From Flavobacteriales bacterium (GTDB lineage Bacteria; Bacteroidota; Bacteroidia; Flavobacteriales_D; Sanyastnellaceae): a DNA stretch of 64,000 nt. Position 1 is the first letter of the stretch, and every line of letters begins with the position of its first letter. This document shows, piece by piece, positions 10,346 through 20,209 of this stretch. Location of the stretch: the NCBI GenBank assembly GCA_029242765.1, contig JAQWTJ010000038.1, positions 62,001 to 126,000 on the forward strand, written 5' to 3'. The notes beneath the pieces are model-generated. The model was not told where the DNA came from. It made no database searches and worked only from the letters and a program-made list of their open reading frames with translations. Both the position numbers and the translations under genes were made by a program.

Positions 10346-10864
10346 ATGCAAAGCGCACCTCTTCAATATTTCAACTCATGGTCACCGGCAAGCGTGCTTG
10401 TAGCGAGTGCATTTTTCGTTGCGCTGCTCGGTGCTGTTGGCTGTGGCCCCTCGCCAAGTGCCACTTCAACCGCAGCTGTTGATCCGGGCGGCTGGCAACA
10501 AGAGGATACGGCCATGTTGAGTTTTGAAGTCCATCAAGCCGACCACCACTACGACCTGTTTATTTCGCTTCGCAACAACCAGGACTACCCTTATAGCAAC
10601 GTGTTCTTGTTTGTCCAGCTTGTTTCACCGTCCGGTCGAACACTGACTGATACGCTCGAATGTCCGCTGGCTCTGCCGGATGGGCGCTGGCTTGGGCGCA
10701 GTTGGGGACGCTGGGTTGATCACAAAATTGGCTATAAGCCAGGCATTCAATTCCCCGTGCCGGGAACGTATGAGCTCCGAATTGTGCACGCTATGCGGAG
10801 CGACCCCTTGCCAGGGATTGCTTCTGTGGGCTTGGATTTGTTCGACCGAGGGCCCGGGCGTTAG
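10346..10864 (+). CDS. gldH: Gliding motility lipoprotein GldH
   Basis: Lipobox region LGAVGCGPSP; NNQDYPYSNVFLFVQLVSPSGRTLTDTLECPLALPDGRWLGRSWG resembles GldH. Confidence 0.85.
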   Translation: MQSAPLQYFNSWSPASVLVASAFFVALLGAVGCGPSPSATSTAAVDPGGWQQEDTAMLSFEVHQADHHYDLFISLRNNQDYPYSNVFLFVQLVSPSGRTLTDTLECPLALPDGRWLGRSWGRWVDHKIGYKPGIQFPVPGTYELRIVHAMRSDPLPGIASVGLDLFDRGPGR

Positions 10865-11277
10865 TCCCGGGGCTTGATGCGAACCGGCTTGTCGTTGGAA
10901 ACGGGTCGGTCGGCGTCTTCCCAGGCGTTGAAACCGCCCTTCACATTGAACAACGTGGTGAAACCCACACGGGCCATGGCCTTCATAGCGCTTGCACTGC
11001 GCCCGCCAGCAGCACAATAGATCACCACGGGCCGGTCCTTTTCAATCTTTGAAAACTGGCGGTCAAAATCGTCGTCCAAGAAGTCCATCCAAGCTGCGCC
11101 AGCTATGTGGCCGCCGTTCCATTCACCCTCGGTGCGCACGTCAAGAACAAGGGCGTTGGTATGCAATTTTAGAGTTGCCGCCACTTGATCGATGCTGATG
11201 TCGCGGGCGGTGTTTTGGGCGAAGGCGGTGTCGATCAAGGCCCAACCGACAATCAAAAGGGAAGCGTAGAGTTTCAT
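10861..11277 (-). CDS. Secreted rhodanese-like domain protein
   Basis: Signal peptide; LVLDVRTEGEWNGGHIAGAAWMDF; active-site loop CAAGGRS. Confidence 0.9.
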   Translation of the reverse strand: MKLYASLLIVGWALIDTAFAQNTARDISIDQVAATLKLHTNALVLDVRTEGEWNGGHIAGAAWMDFLDDDFDRQFSKIEKDRPVVIYCAAGGRSASAMKAMARVGFTTLFNVKGGFNAWEDADRPVSNDKPVRIKPRD

Positions 11278-11290
11278 GTAGACCTAAATA

Positions 11291-13480
11291 TCAGTCGATA
11301 AGTGTGAAATGCACCACCTCAGAAGCAGCACTCAAGGTGTAGTGCCCTGCAGGCAAAGACGTGAGCGTGATTGTGCCGGTGGGGGTTGTTGTGCCCGAGG
11401 CGACTTGGCGGCCGGAATTGTCGTGCACCCAATAGCTTGATTCTCGCAGGACACTATTGTTGTCGCTCAGTGTCAACCTTCCGGTTGAGGGGTTGGGCCA
11501 TGCATGCAAGTGCATGTTGCTCTGACCTTCGCGCTCGAACACGCCGATGTTGATGTCGTCGAAGCGCCCCCAGATTTCTTGGCGGTAGAGGTTCGCAACG
11601 CGCGCATCGTGCACCACGACAGTATTTTCGTCGTTGACAGATTCTGCGTTGGTGCTCCAATTATGCGAACCGGTCAACACGATTGGATCGGCCTCGGGGT
11701 AGTCCGCGTCGATAATTACAAGCTTGTGGTGCATAACGCCGGGGATGCCTTGGTGCTCGTAGGTGGGAACGCCTGCGTTGTTCAACGTGTTGAATTCGGT
11801 CCCCGTTCCAAACCAATCATCGATGATGCCAATCGCTTCACAGCCCGCATCATGTCGCGCAATGATGGCGTCGGCCAATTCATCTCTTGTGAAAGCGAAC
11901 ACCTCAAATTCGATGCGGTGGTCGGCCGATAGAATCGTCTTGCGGATGGCGGCGGTTGTGCCGTCAGAAGGGGAGAAGTAAAGCTCGACGGGGCTGCCGC
12001 CGATCAAGAAACGCTCGGGTGTATTGTTCGTTTTATCACCGCCAAAAAGCGAAGCCGATGCGTCGTACATGTCGCCATCAGAGCCCCACATTTCCTCGAA
12101 TTCGAGCTCATAGGCTCGGGCTAAACTCTGGTCTTGGAAGAAGATGAAATTGTTGCAGTCGCTCACGAGATTCCCCGTAGTCCAGTTTCCTGATCCGGTG
12201 AGCACCCAGGCGTTCTGGGCTTGGTCTGCATCGATGATGACAAATTTGTTATGCATCCCAGATCCGCCGCCGTCGCCGCGTTCAAGCACAGGGATGGCCG
12301 CGTTGAGGTCATCCAAGCCGTAGTTGGCATTTTGCCCTTCCGTAATCCAGCGGACACGCACACCGGCGTCGTGGGCCGCGTTGGCGGCAGCGACGAGTTC
12401 GTCGTTGTTCGTGTTGTACACGGCGATGTCAAGGGTGTTTTGGGCCAATCCCAAGTACGCCGCCAATGTGTCGACGATGTCGTTGTCCACGTACATGGCC
12501 ACTTCGTCCGTGGCGTAGGTTTCGTCAATTTCGCTGTTGAAGTACACGCGAATGGCGCCCGAACTCTCGGAGACGGTGGCGTAGACTCCCGTCTGACTTT
12601 CGGCTGCAAACTCGGCCGTGGCGCTCACCGCACGGGCATAGATCATGGTGCCAGGGGCCAGGTCTTCGATGGTGGCCTCGTGAAAATACACGTCTCCATC
12701 TCCCTCGGCACTCTCACCAAGATCTGGCGTCAAGCCGTATTCAATGGTGGTCGAGGCGGGTTGGTCGGTCGCCCAGGTGAGTGTGAGACTGGTGCTGGCC
12801 AAGTCGATTTGCTCGACGCCGCCCAAGGTCAGCCCACTTTCAGACTGTACGTCTGGCAGGTTACGCGATACGACGTAGTAGCCGCCCGACCCTGTGGCTG
12901 AGGCCTGCGTAACGATGCCCGTCAACGTGACGTCACCCGAGGGGATGACCATGCCGATGAGGTTAGAGGCCGGGGCTGGCCGCATTTTCCCGACCCATCC
13001 GCCGGCTAGAAAAGAGAAATCATCAATGTCATTGAAGGCCTCACCACCGTTTTGGAAACTGGCTCCGTCGAGTTGCACGAGTTGGCCCTCATAATTCTCG
13101 TTGATCGCGCCGGCGTCGATAGAAACGGGGATCAATTCATTGCCGCCGCCGAGCACCGTTCCGCTGGCAACTTCCACCACAAGCAGTCCACTCACATCAG
13201 CGAGCACCCCGGTGCAGCTGTAACTGTCGCCCAAGGCCAAATCAGCTCCGGAAAGTGTAAGCCCAATGCCCGCACTGCCGTCCTGCATGTAGCGCAACGC
13301 GCCCATTTCTTCACCACAACTCACGATGCCGCTCACCGTGACAGAGGCTCCGAGCTCAAGTTCTCGCGCTTCGGCGATGTTGGCTTGGGCTGAGGTCAGA
13401 ATTGGCATACAAGCGAAAAGTGACAACGCAGCGGATGCAGTGAGGCAGAAAAAATTCAGTTGAAATGAGGGTACACGCAT
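11291..13480 (-). CDS. Secreted phospholipase D-like protein with two PLDc domains, N-terminal OB-fold-like and FN3-like regions, C-terminal sorting-type tail
   Basis: MHNKFVIIDADQAQNAWVLTGSGNWT and MHHKLVIIDADYPEADPIVLTGSHNWS (HxK...D...GSxN); signal peptide; LHAWPNPSTGRLTL tail. Confidence 0.88.
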   Translation of the reverse strand: MRVPSFQLNFFCLTASAALSLFACMPILTSAQANIAEARELELGASVTVSGIVSCGEEMGALRYMQDGSAGIGLTLSGADLALGDSYSCTGVLADVSGLLVVEVASGTVLGGGNELIPVSIDAGAINENYEGQLVQLDGASFQNGGEAFNDIDDFSFLAGGWVGKMRPAPASNLIGMVIPSGDVTLTGIVTQASATGSGGYYVVSRNLPDVQSESGLTLGGVEQIDLASTSLTLTWATDQPASTTIEYGLTPDLGESAEGDGDVYFHEATIEDLAPGTMIYARAVSATAEFAAESQTGVYATVSESSGAIRVYFNSEIDETYATDEVAMYVDNDIVDTLAAYLGLAQNTLDIAVYNTNNDELVAAANAAHDAGVRVRWITEGQNANYGLDDLNAAIPVLERGDGGGSGMHNKFVIIDADQAQNAWVLTGSGNWTTGNLVSDCNNFIFFQDQSLARAYELEFEEMWGSDGDMYDASASLFGGDKTNNTPERFLIGGSPVELYFSPSDGTTAAIRKTILSADHRIEFEVFAFTRDELADAIIARHDAGCEAIGIIDDWFGTGTEFNTLNNAGVPTYEHQGIPGVMHHKLVIIDADYPEADPIVLTGSHNWSTNAESVNDENTVVVHDARVANLYRQEIWGRFDDINIGVFEREGQSNMHLHAWPNPSTGRLTLSDNNSVLRESSYWVHDNSGRQVASGTTTPTGTITLTSLPAGHYTLSAASEVVHFTLID

Positions 13481-13557
13481 GGGGCTCGAATGAAATCCGG
13501 CCCAAGGTACATGCGCAGAGTCCAACATGCGGTGTAAATTGCGGCCCCTGCAAGGAA

Positions 13558-15666
13558 ATGATGTTCGAAAATTTTACTTCTAGCGCATTGGCGTTGATTT
13601 GCGCTTTGGTTTTGACGACTGGCGCACAAACATTGGCGCAATCGCCGTGCGGCCAAGTTGCTGCTGATGAGGCTTTGTATCAACGTTATCCTGCGGCCCG
13701 CGAGGCGGCTCAAGAGGAACAGAAGCGATTGAGTGCGGCTCAGTACAGCGACCGATCCAGTCGAGTTGACGAGGAAGTGTACATCATTCCCGTAGTGTTT
13801 CACGTGTTTCACGACGGTGGGCTGGAGCAAATAGACGCCTCGCAAGTGGAGGATGCAATCAGTATTTTGAATCGCGATTTCAGAAAGCTCAACAGCGATA
13901 CCGTTCAAATTGTCGCTGGTTTTACGGATTTGGTGGCGGATGTGCACGTTGAGTTTCGATTGGCCAAACGCGACCCGTGGGGCGATTGCCACCGGGGCAT
14001 CAATTGGATTCAAAGCGATTTGACATATGAGGGGAACAAGGGGGATATGGCGGATGTAGTCCACTGGCCTCGACACGCGTATATGAACGTTTATGTGGTG
14101 GCATATGCTGCTGGGGCTGCGGGTTACACGAATACGCCTTCGAATTGGGGCGCGGGATCGGACGGAATCGTGATGCGCTACGACTATGTGGGTTCAATCG
14201 GTGAAAGCAGCCCGTATCGCAGCCGTACATTGACCCATGAGGTGGGGCATTGGCTGAATCTGAGCCACGTTTGGGGGAGCACAAATGAGCCCAATGTCGA
14301 CGGCAACTGTGATACAGACGACGGGGTCGATGATACGCCGATCTGTCTAGGAAGCTCGGTAGGCGTGTGCGATTTGAGCCGCGAAACTTGCGGCTCTCTG
14401 GACAACGTGCAGAACTATATGGATTATTCGTATTGCCCACGAATGTTCACTGGCGGCCAACGCCAGCGGATGCGCAACGCGCTGAATTCTTCTGTGGGAG
14501 ACCGCGACGAATTGTGGACGGCGCAAAACCTTGAGAATACTGGCGTGCTTCTTGAAGAGACGATTTGCCAGGCGCATTTCACGCCCAACGCCACCATCAT
14601 ATGTGCCGGCCAGTCGATCGATTTTACAGATGAGAGTTTCTGGGGTGTAGCGTATTGGGCATGGAATTTTGGCGACGGCACCCAAGTTGAAGGGGATGAT
14701 GCGGAGCAGCTCCAGCACCCTTCGCATGTTTTCGATTCCCCAGGAATCTACAATGTGGTGTTGACCGTGAGCGATGCGGCTGGAACCTCGGCCACGTCGT
14801 CCACCTTGGAGGTGATGGTGCTGGACCAAGGGCAGATGGGCACAACCTTCACCGAGGATTGGGAGGATGACGCGGGTTCGGACCTCGGTCCACATTGGTC
14901 GGTGACCAACCCTGACGATTGGTGGGCGTGGCTGGTGAGCTCGTCGACGGGTTATATGAGCGACAAGTCGCTTCGTCTGAACAACCGCAACAACAACGTC
15001 GAGGGCGAACTCGACGGGGTGATTTCTTCGACCATCGACGCTTCAGCCTTGGCTGAGGTAGTCATCACCTACAAATACGCCTTCTGTCATCGCTATGCGT
15101 CGGATGAGACGGACGACCGTTTAAAATTATATGTCAGCGAGAATTGCGGACAGAATTGGCATTTGCGCCAATTTCATCGCGGATTTACAGACTTGCCTAC
15201 CGCCCCAGCAATGACCTCGCCATTTGTTCCTAACGGCCCCGATCAATGGGCCTCCCACACTGAAGTGGTGGATAATCCAGATTGGATGACGGGCGATTTT
15301 CGCTTGCGCTTCGAATTTGAGGCCCGAGGTGGCAACAATGTGTTTCTCGACCGCATCAATGTCTACGGTGTGGACACCCTGGGCAATGTGATTGGACTCG
15401 ATGAGTTGATCGCTGCACCAGGGGTGTCAATTTATCCAAACCCGGCGGCTGACCGCTTGGAAATAGCAGTCGACCAACTGCGATCGGGCGATGCTCGGGT
15501 GGTGGCTTACGATGCCGCGGGGCGCTTGGTGCAGGTGCTCTTTGAGGGCTGGTGGTCTGCGGGCCGTCAGCAATTGCAGTGGAGTGGCCTTTCCGCTGGT
15601 GCGTATTGGATTGCGGTGGAAACGGGCGAGACCCGAACAGTTTTGCCACTGGTGGTCCAGCCTTAA
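13558..15666 (+). CDS. Secreted M43-family zinc metalloprotease with PKD domain and T9SS C-terminal sorting domain
   Basis: TLTHEVGHWLNLSHVWG zinc motif; PKD WNFGDGTQVEGD...; C-terminal VSIYPNPAADRLEIAV. Confidence 0.9.
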   Translation: MMFENFTSSALALICALVLTTGAQTLAQSPCGQVAADEALYQRYPAAREAAQEEQKRLSAAQYSDRSSRVDEEVYIIPVVFHVFHDGGLEQIDASQVEDAISILNRDFRKLNSDTVQIVAGFTDLVADVHVEFRLAKRDPWGDCHRGINWIQSDLTYEGNKGDMADVVHWPRHAYMNVYVVAYAAGAAGYTNTPSNWGAGSDGIVMRYDYVGSIGESSPYRSRTLTHEVGHWLNLSHVWGSTNEPNVDGNCDTDDGVDDTPICLGSSVGVCDLSRETCGSLDNVQNYMDYSYCPRMFTGGQRQRMRNALNSSVGDRDELWTAQNLENTGVLLEETICQAHFTPNATIICAGQSIDFTDESFWGVAYWAWNFGDGTQVEGDDAEQLQHPSHVFDSPGIYNVVLTVSDAAGTSATSSTLEVMVLDQGQMGTTFTEDWEDDAGSDLGPHWSVTNPDDWWAWLVSSSTGYMSDKSLRLNNRNNNVEGELDGVISSTIDASALAEVVITYKYAFCHRYASDETDDRLKLYVSENCGQNWHLRQFHRGFTDLPTAPAMTSPFVPNGPDQWASHTEVVDNPDWMTGDFRLRFEFEARGGNNVFLDRINVYGVDTLGNVIGLDELIAAPGVSIYPNPAADRLEIAVDQLRSGDARVVAYDAAGRLVQVLFEGWWSAGRQQLQWSGLSAGAYWIAVETGETRTVLPLVVQP

Positions 15667-15687
15667 TTGCTGAACTTTGGCGGGGCT

Positions 15688-17481
15688 TTACTCGCTTGAA
15701 AACTCTTGCAGCCACTTGCGATAAGCGCTGAAGAGGTTTGATTTCGAAACAAAACCGACGTAGCGCCCTTGCTCTACGACAGGCAGGTTCCACGCACCGG
15801 ACTTATCGAATTTCTCCATCACCTTTTCCATGTGATCACGCAGGTCCACCGTCTGGGTTGGTAACACCATCAAATCGCGCACGGTTTTGCTCTGATAGAG
15901 GCTTTGATCGAAGATTACACTGCGAATTTCTTCCAGAGGTACGAGTCCGAGAAGCGCCCCATTTTCGTTGAGTACTGGGTGCATATTGCGTCGACTGCGG
16001 GCGATAGCTTCGACGAGTTGGCCCAAGGTGTCGTCGGGGTGCACCGCTTCAAAATCACTTTCGACGACTTCCTTCAGACGCATCAAGGTCAGGACCGCTT
16101 TGTCCTTGTCATGCGTGATGAGCTCACCACGCTCCGCTAATTCTTGGGTGTAAATCGAATTCTTGCGCAGGAGTTTTGCAGTTTGAAAAGCGATGGCTGA
16201 GGTGAGCATTAGCGGGATGAAGAGGTCATATCCGCCGCTGACTTCTGCTGCGAGGAAGATGGCGGTGAGCGGTGCACGAAGAATGCCGGCCATAAGCCCC
16301 GCCATGCCGGCGAGTACGAAATGGCCTTGGTTCAAGTGAAGGCTCGGCCACAAAAGATCGGTGCCGGCGATGTAGGTGGCCCCAAGCAGTGCGCCGCAAA
16401 ACAGTGCCGGCGCGAAAATACCGCCCACCCCACCTGCACCTACCGTCAGGCCAGTCAAAGCTGGTTTGAGCAGCCACAACACGCTCGCCACAACGAGCAG
16501 CCGATACGTCGGATGGGCAAGCGCTGTAAAGGCATGCCCTGCGTCCAAACCGCCCGTCTCCCCCTGAAGTAGCGCATTGATCCACTCAAAACCCTCTCCA
16601 TAAAGCGCAGGCAACATCACTACGGCCCCGCCTACAGCGGCTCCAGCGATAGCGATGCGCACCACTTTGTTGTCGGGCCACTGCACCGCTGAGCTTGCCC
16701 CGCGGTAGACCCCAGCAAAAAACACCGACCCCAATCCACATAGCACCCCGAACGGCAAATAGGCCACCACCGTCCCGTCCCAAGCGCTTAAATAGCGACC
16801 GGCGCTTATCAACTCTTCAGGGTCGATGAACATATGGGTGGTCAACAGTGCCGAAAGCGAAGCCACCAACAACGGCATCAGGCTACCGGTTGTCAAGTCG
16901 ATCATGATGACCTCGACGGCAAATACAATGGCGGCCAACGGGGCCTTGAAAATGGCGGCCAGTGAAGCCGTTGCGGCACAGCCGATCAGCACGAGCCGGT
17001 GGCGGTAATCGAGCTTGAAGATGTCGCCCAAGTTTGAACCTACGGCCGCGCTGCTCTGCACGGCTGGAGCCTCAAGTCCCGCGCTGCCACCGAAGCCCAC
17101 CGTCAAGATTGAGGTCAGCACCGGCGATAAGATGGTGGGGCGGGCCAGCCGCGCCCTGCGTTTGGATATCGCGTGCAAGGTTGCCGGGATGCCTGTTCCA
17201 GGATGTCGACCCTGCAATACGAAACGAACCAGCACCCAGGTTAGGGCCAGCCCTGTGGTGGGAAGAATCCACGCGGGGACGCTCTCCATATCGCGCGCGC
17301 CGCGAAGCACCACCACACCGTTTTTTAGCACCACCGCGATAAGGCCTGAAGCTACACCTGTGATTCCGGCCAGCAGCAGCACCAAGTTCGCCGTCCCCAA
17401 GCGGTCAGCCAGATAGCGCACCAAGCGGCGAAACTTCAGAACGACTGCGCTTGGGTTGAGTACGGCGGGATCTATTTTCAC
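15688..17481 (-). CDS. ClC-family chloride channel/transporter with C-terminal CBS domains
   Basis: GRHPGTGIPATLHAI, GFGGSAGLEAPAVQ, GGVGGIFAPALFCGALLG filter motifs; CBS region at C-terminus. Confidence 0.93.
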   Translation of the reverse strand: MKIDPAVLNPSAVVLKFRRLVRYLADRLGTANLVLLLAGITGVASGLIAVVLKNGVVVLRGARDMESVPAWILPTTGLALTWVLVRFVLQGRHPGTGIPATLHAISKRRARLARPTILSPVLTSILTVGFGGSAGLEAPAVQSSAAVGSNLGDIFKLDYRHRLVLIGCAATASLAAIFKAPLAAIVFAVEVIMIDLTTGSLMPLLVASLSALLTTHMFIDPEELISAGRYLSAWDGTVVAYLPFGVLCGLGSVFFAGVYRGASSAVQWPDNKVVRIAIAGAAVGGAVVMLPALYGEGFEWINALLQGETGGLDAGHAFTALAHPTYRLLVVASVLWLLKPALTGLTVGAGGVGGIFAPALFCGALLGATYIAGTDLLWPSLHLNQGHFVLAGMAGLMAGILRAPLTAIFLAAEVSGGYDLFIPLMLTSAIAFQTAKLLRKNSIYTQELAERGELITHDKDKAVLTLMRLKEVVESDFEAVHPDDTLGQLVEAIARSRRNMHPVLNENGALLGLVPLEEIRSVIFDQSLYQSKTVRDLMVLPTQTVDLRDHMEKVMEKFDKSGAWNLPVVEQGRYVGFVSKSNLFSAYRKWLQEFSSE

Positions 17482-17490
17482 GTGCAGCTC

Positions 17491-19254
17491 TTACAATCGT
17501 ATACGCACCCCAATGACCATCACGTCATCCACCTGCTCCTCATCGGACGCTTCCATCCACGCCAACAGCACCTTTTTCAGCTGTTGCTGCTGTTCGTCGA
17601 CCGGTTTCGCTGCAATGTCCAAGAGCAATTCTCGGAAGCGCTTGCGCATGAATTTTCGACCTTTCGGACCGCCGAATTGGTCTACAAAACCATCCGTCGC
17701 CGCATAGACCATGTCACCTTCTTCGAGGTCCACTTTCTGAACGTTGTAGTGGAAACTTCCAGGGGCAAATGAGCCGATGGCGCGTTTATCGGGCCTGAGT
17801 TGGATGATTTCCCCCTTGCGCACGATGTAACCGGCTGAGTCAGCACCGGCGTATTCGAGCACGCGATCTTCCAGGTTGACCGAGAACATGCCGACATCCA
17901 TCCCATCAGGCACGCGGCCTTTCTCCGTGGGGTCTTGGTCTTGGCCCAAGGCTTCGCGGCCCAATTGATTGAGCCGGTCTAAGATTTTATTCGGGGCGGT
18001 GTACACCTTTGAAATATGGCCGAGCGCGTTGTGCCCCAATAAACTCATGAAGGCCCCCGGCACCCCGTGCCCAGTACAGTCCACAGCGGCAAACATTCGC
18101 CAAGCCCCAAGTTTGTGGAACCACGGGAAGTCTCCGCTGACCCCATCGCGCGGCATATACATTACGAAGTGGCGATCAAAGACACTGCGCCGGTCAGCGG
18201 CGCTTGGAAAAATCGCCCCTTGGATGCGCTGTGCGTAATCGATGCTGTCGGTCAAGTCCGTGTAAAGTCGTTCGATTTCCTGCGTCCGGACCTGCACTTT
18301 CGCCTCCATGGATTGCTCGTAATCTGAGAGCGAATCGCGCATCTGCAGCAAAGTCTGCCCCAGCACATCGTCTTCGCTCAAGGGCTCGTAGTCCGCTTCG
18401 AAATTGCCTTCGCCGACAGCCGATGTGAATTCCCGCGTGCTTCGCAGCCCGTCGGCCAACCGATCAAGTGCTCGCGCCATCTCCCCGATTTCATCCGACC
18501 CGTGCTCAACGGGGAATTCGCGGTCCACCCCTCGGCTCAGGTACAGCAGTCTTGCTCGCAGTCGTTTGACGGGCGTACGGATTGAGCGCGTCACCCCGAA
18601 GGCGATCAGCAGTCCCAATATCAGCACAGCCAATGCGATGCGTTGCACCAGAACTCCAAGCCGCTGGCTTTGCGATTCGATGTGCCGGTCAATCTCCTCG
18701 GCCTCGGCCCTCAAGCTTCCTTGCAGCGACTGAAGCAAGTCCCTCGAAGAACGAATGTCCGTCTGAATATCTCCGCTTCCTCCCGGATTGTCCAGCAACT
18801 CTTGTCCTTCAATGAAGTGTTCAAAGTCCTGCATCGGATCGGCAGCTTGCGGTAAAATTGCCTGTAGAAGTTCCACCCGTTCATTCAGGTGCAGCAGGTT
18901 TTGGGCCAAAACAGCAAGCGCTTCAATTTGAGTGGAGTCGTTCTCTAAAGCTGTCAAAGCACGCAGTGCGGGCGGCATTCGTTCTTGCCTTTCATCCAAC
19001 CCCGAATGGGCCGTCATGCGCACGGTTGGATTTCGAACCCGCGCAATGAGTTGCGTGTACAGCTGAACCTCTGCAAGGTCCAGGTCAATTTGTACAGCGT
19101 GGCCTAAGGCCAGGTCTAAAGTTCCGGATCGGGTGAGCAAGGCGTTGTGCTGATTGACCGTGCTGGCCGTCAAACTAAAAAGCAAGGCCACGGCGGCGAT
19201 GAACAGCCCAAAGCCGCCAAATATTCGCGCGCCAATGCCTCGGTACCAACGCAT
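17491..19254 (-). CDS. Membrane HAMP-domain SpoIIE/PP2C-type serine phosphatase
   Basis: Two TM segments flanking a long extracytoplasmic helical region, HAMP-like segment, coiled coil, then DGVSGDFPWFHKLGAWRMFAAVDCTGHGVPGAFMSLLG. Confidence 0.9.
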   Translation of the reverse strand: MRWYRGIGARIFGGFGLFIAAVALLFSLTASTVNQHNALLTRSGTLDLALGHAVQIDLDLAEVQLYTQLIARVRNPTVRMTAHSGLDERQERMPPALRALTALENDSTQIEALAVLAQNLLHLNERVELLQAILPQAADPMQDFEHFIEGQELLDNPGGSGDIQTDIRSSRDLLQSLQGSLRAEAEEIDRHIESQSQRLGVLVQRIALAVLILGLLIAFGVTRSIRTPVKRLRARLLYLSRGVDREFPVEHGSDEIGEMARALDRLADGLRSTREFTSAVGEGNFEADYEPLSEDDVLGQTLLQMRDSLSDYEQSMEAKVQVRTQEIERLYTDLTDSIDYAQRIQGAIFPSAADRRSVFDRHFVMYMPRDGVSGDFPWFHKLGAWRMFAAVDCTGHGVPGAFMSLLGHNALGHISKVYTAPNKILDRLNQLGREALGQDQDPTEKGRVPDGMDVGMFSVNLEDRVLEYAGADSAGYIVRKGEIIQLRPDKRAIGSFAPGSFHYNVQKVDLEEGDMVYAATDGFVDQFGGPKGRKFMRKRFRELLLDIAAKPVDEQQQQLKKVLLAWMEASDEEQVDDVMVIGVRIRL

Positions 19255-19260
19255 CCCTTA

Positions 19261-20196
19261 TCAGTTTCGCTGCAATTCGTGCAGATGTTCGCGGCACCAG
19301 GCGGCATCCGCCTTGTGGTCGAGGGCCTCGGCCACCGTACTTAAAGCGTGGAGGACGTCAGGGTCCTGGTCGCGTAAATCGACTGCGCGCCACATCAAGT
19401 TGCGCGAGCGGTCCCACAGCGATGCGGCCACAGCGTGCCAACGGTCCTCGGCAGCGAGGTCGTAGTCCGGTCCATGGCGGTACAGGTGGACCCCTCGGTT
19501 GTAGGTGTGAACCGCTGCATTGTACCAAGAGGTGAAGGCGTCGGGGCCCGCCTTTGCTGCGCGGATATACAACTCCACGCCCAACTCGAATTCATCGTCA
19601 CCGCCCAGCGGATTCGCCTCCGGGCGCGAAGCCACCATAGCATGCTCTGCTAAGTTCTGCAAGAGCAACACCTCCGTGTCGCGGTCCCTGAACCCCGGAT
19701 TGAGGATGGCTTCGGCCTGTACGTAGCGTTCGAAGAGCCTCAAGGCGCGCGGCTCCTCACCGGGCTTCACCTCACTGGCGCTGCGCTGAGCATCCATCAA
19801 GTAAGTCTGTGCCAAATAGGCCAGCAGCGGATCCAGCTGGGCCTTAAGACCGGGGTCAAGAACTGTGCCGCCAGCTCGTCCTATAGCCGCACTCCTTCTG
19901 ATGGCCTCTACAGCCGCCACGCGATGTTGCGAATCCGTCTGCAGATTGTCCATCTGCACGAACATTTCCTTGTGAATGAAGGCCTTGACAAACCACGCAT
20001 AACCACTGGCTTGTCCCTGCGCTGAAATCGCCCGGTCTACCGAGCGCAAGGCTTGGCTCAAGTTCCCGCTGCGGCAGAGGTCGGCAGCCTGTTCAATGGC
20101 GGGGTCACCCTGGGATTGGCCCAAAGAAATTTGAGTCGTGCCGCAGAGCAATAGAACGAGGCAGGGCGCAATCACAGAAGTCAATTTCATGGGCAT
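19261..20196 (-). CDS. Exported tetratricopeptide-like protein
   Basis: Signal peptide MKLTSVIAPCLVLLLCGTTQISLGQ; helical repeat pattern (AADLCRSGNLSQALRSVDRAI...; RLFERYVQAEAILN). Confidence 0.65.
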   Translation of the reverse strand: MPMKLTSVIAPCLVLLLCGTTQISLGQSQGDPAIEQAADLCRSGNLSQALRSVDRAISAQGQASGYAWFVKAFIHKEMFVQMDNLQTDSQHRVAAVEAIRRSAAIGRAGGTVLDPGLKAQLDPLLAYLAQTYLMDAQRSASEVKPGEEPRALRLFERYVQAEAILNPGFRDRDTEVLLLQNLAEHAMVASRPEANPLGGDDEFELGVELYIRAAKAGPDAFTSWYNAAVHTYNRGVHLYRHGPDYDLAAEDRWHAVAASLWDRSRNLMWRAVDLRDQDPDVLHALSTVAEALDHKADAAWCREHLHELQRN

Positions 20197-20209
20197 GTCG
20201 CGTGTGGAT

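Noticed and set aside
12221-12901. 226-aa plus-strand ORF inside the PLD gene
   Set aside because: Antisense to intact PLD coding sequence; no recognisable domains.
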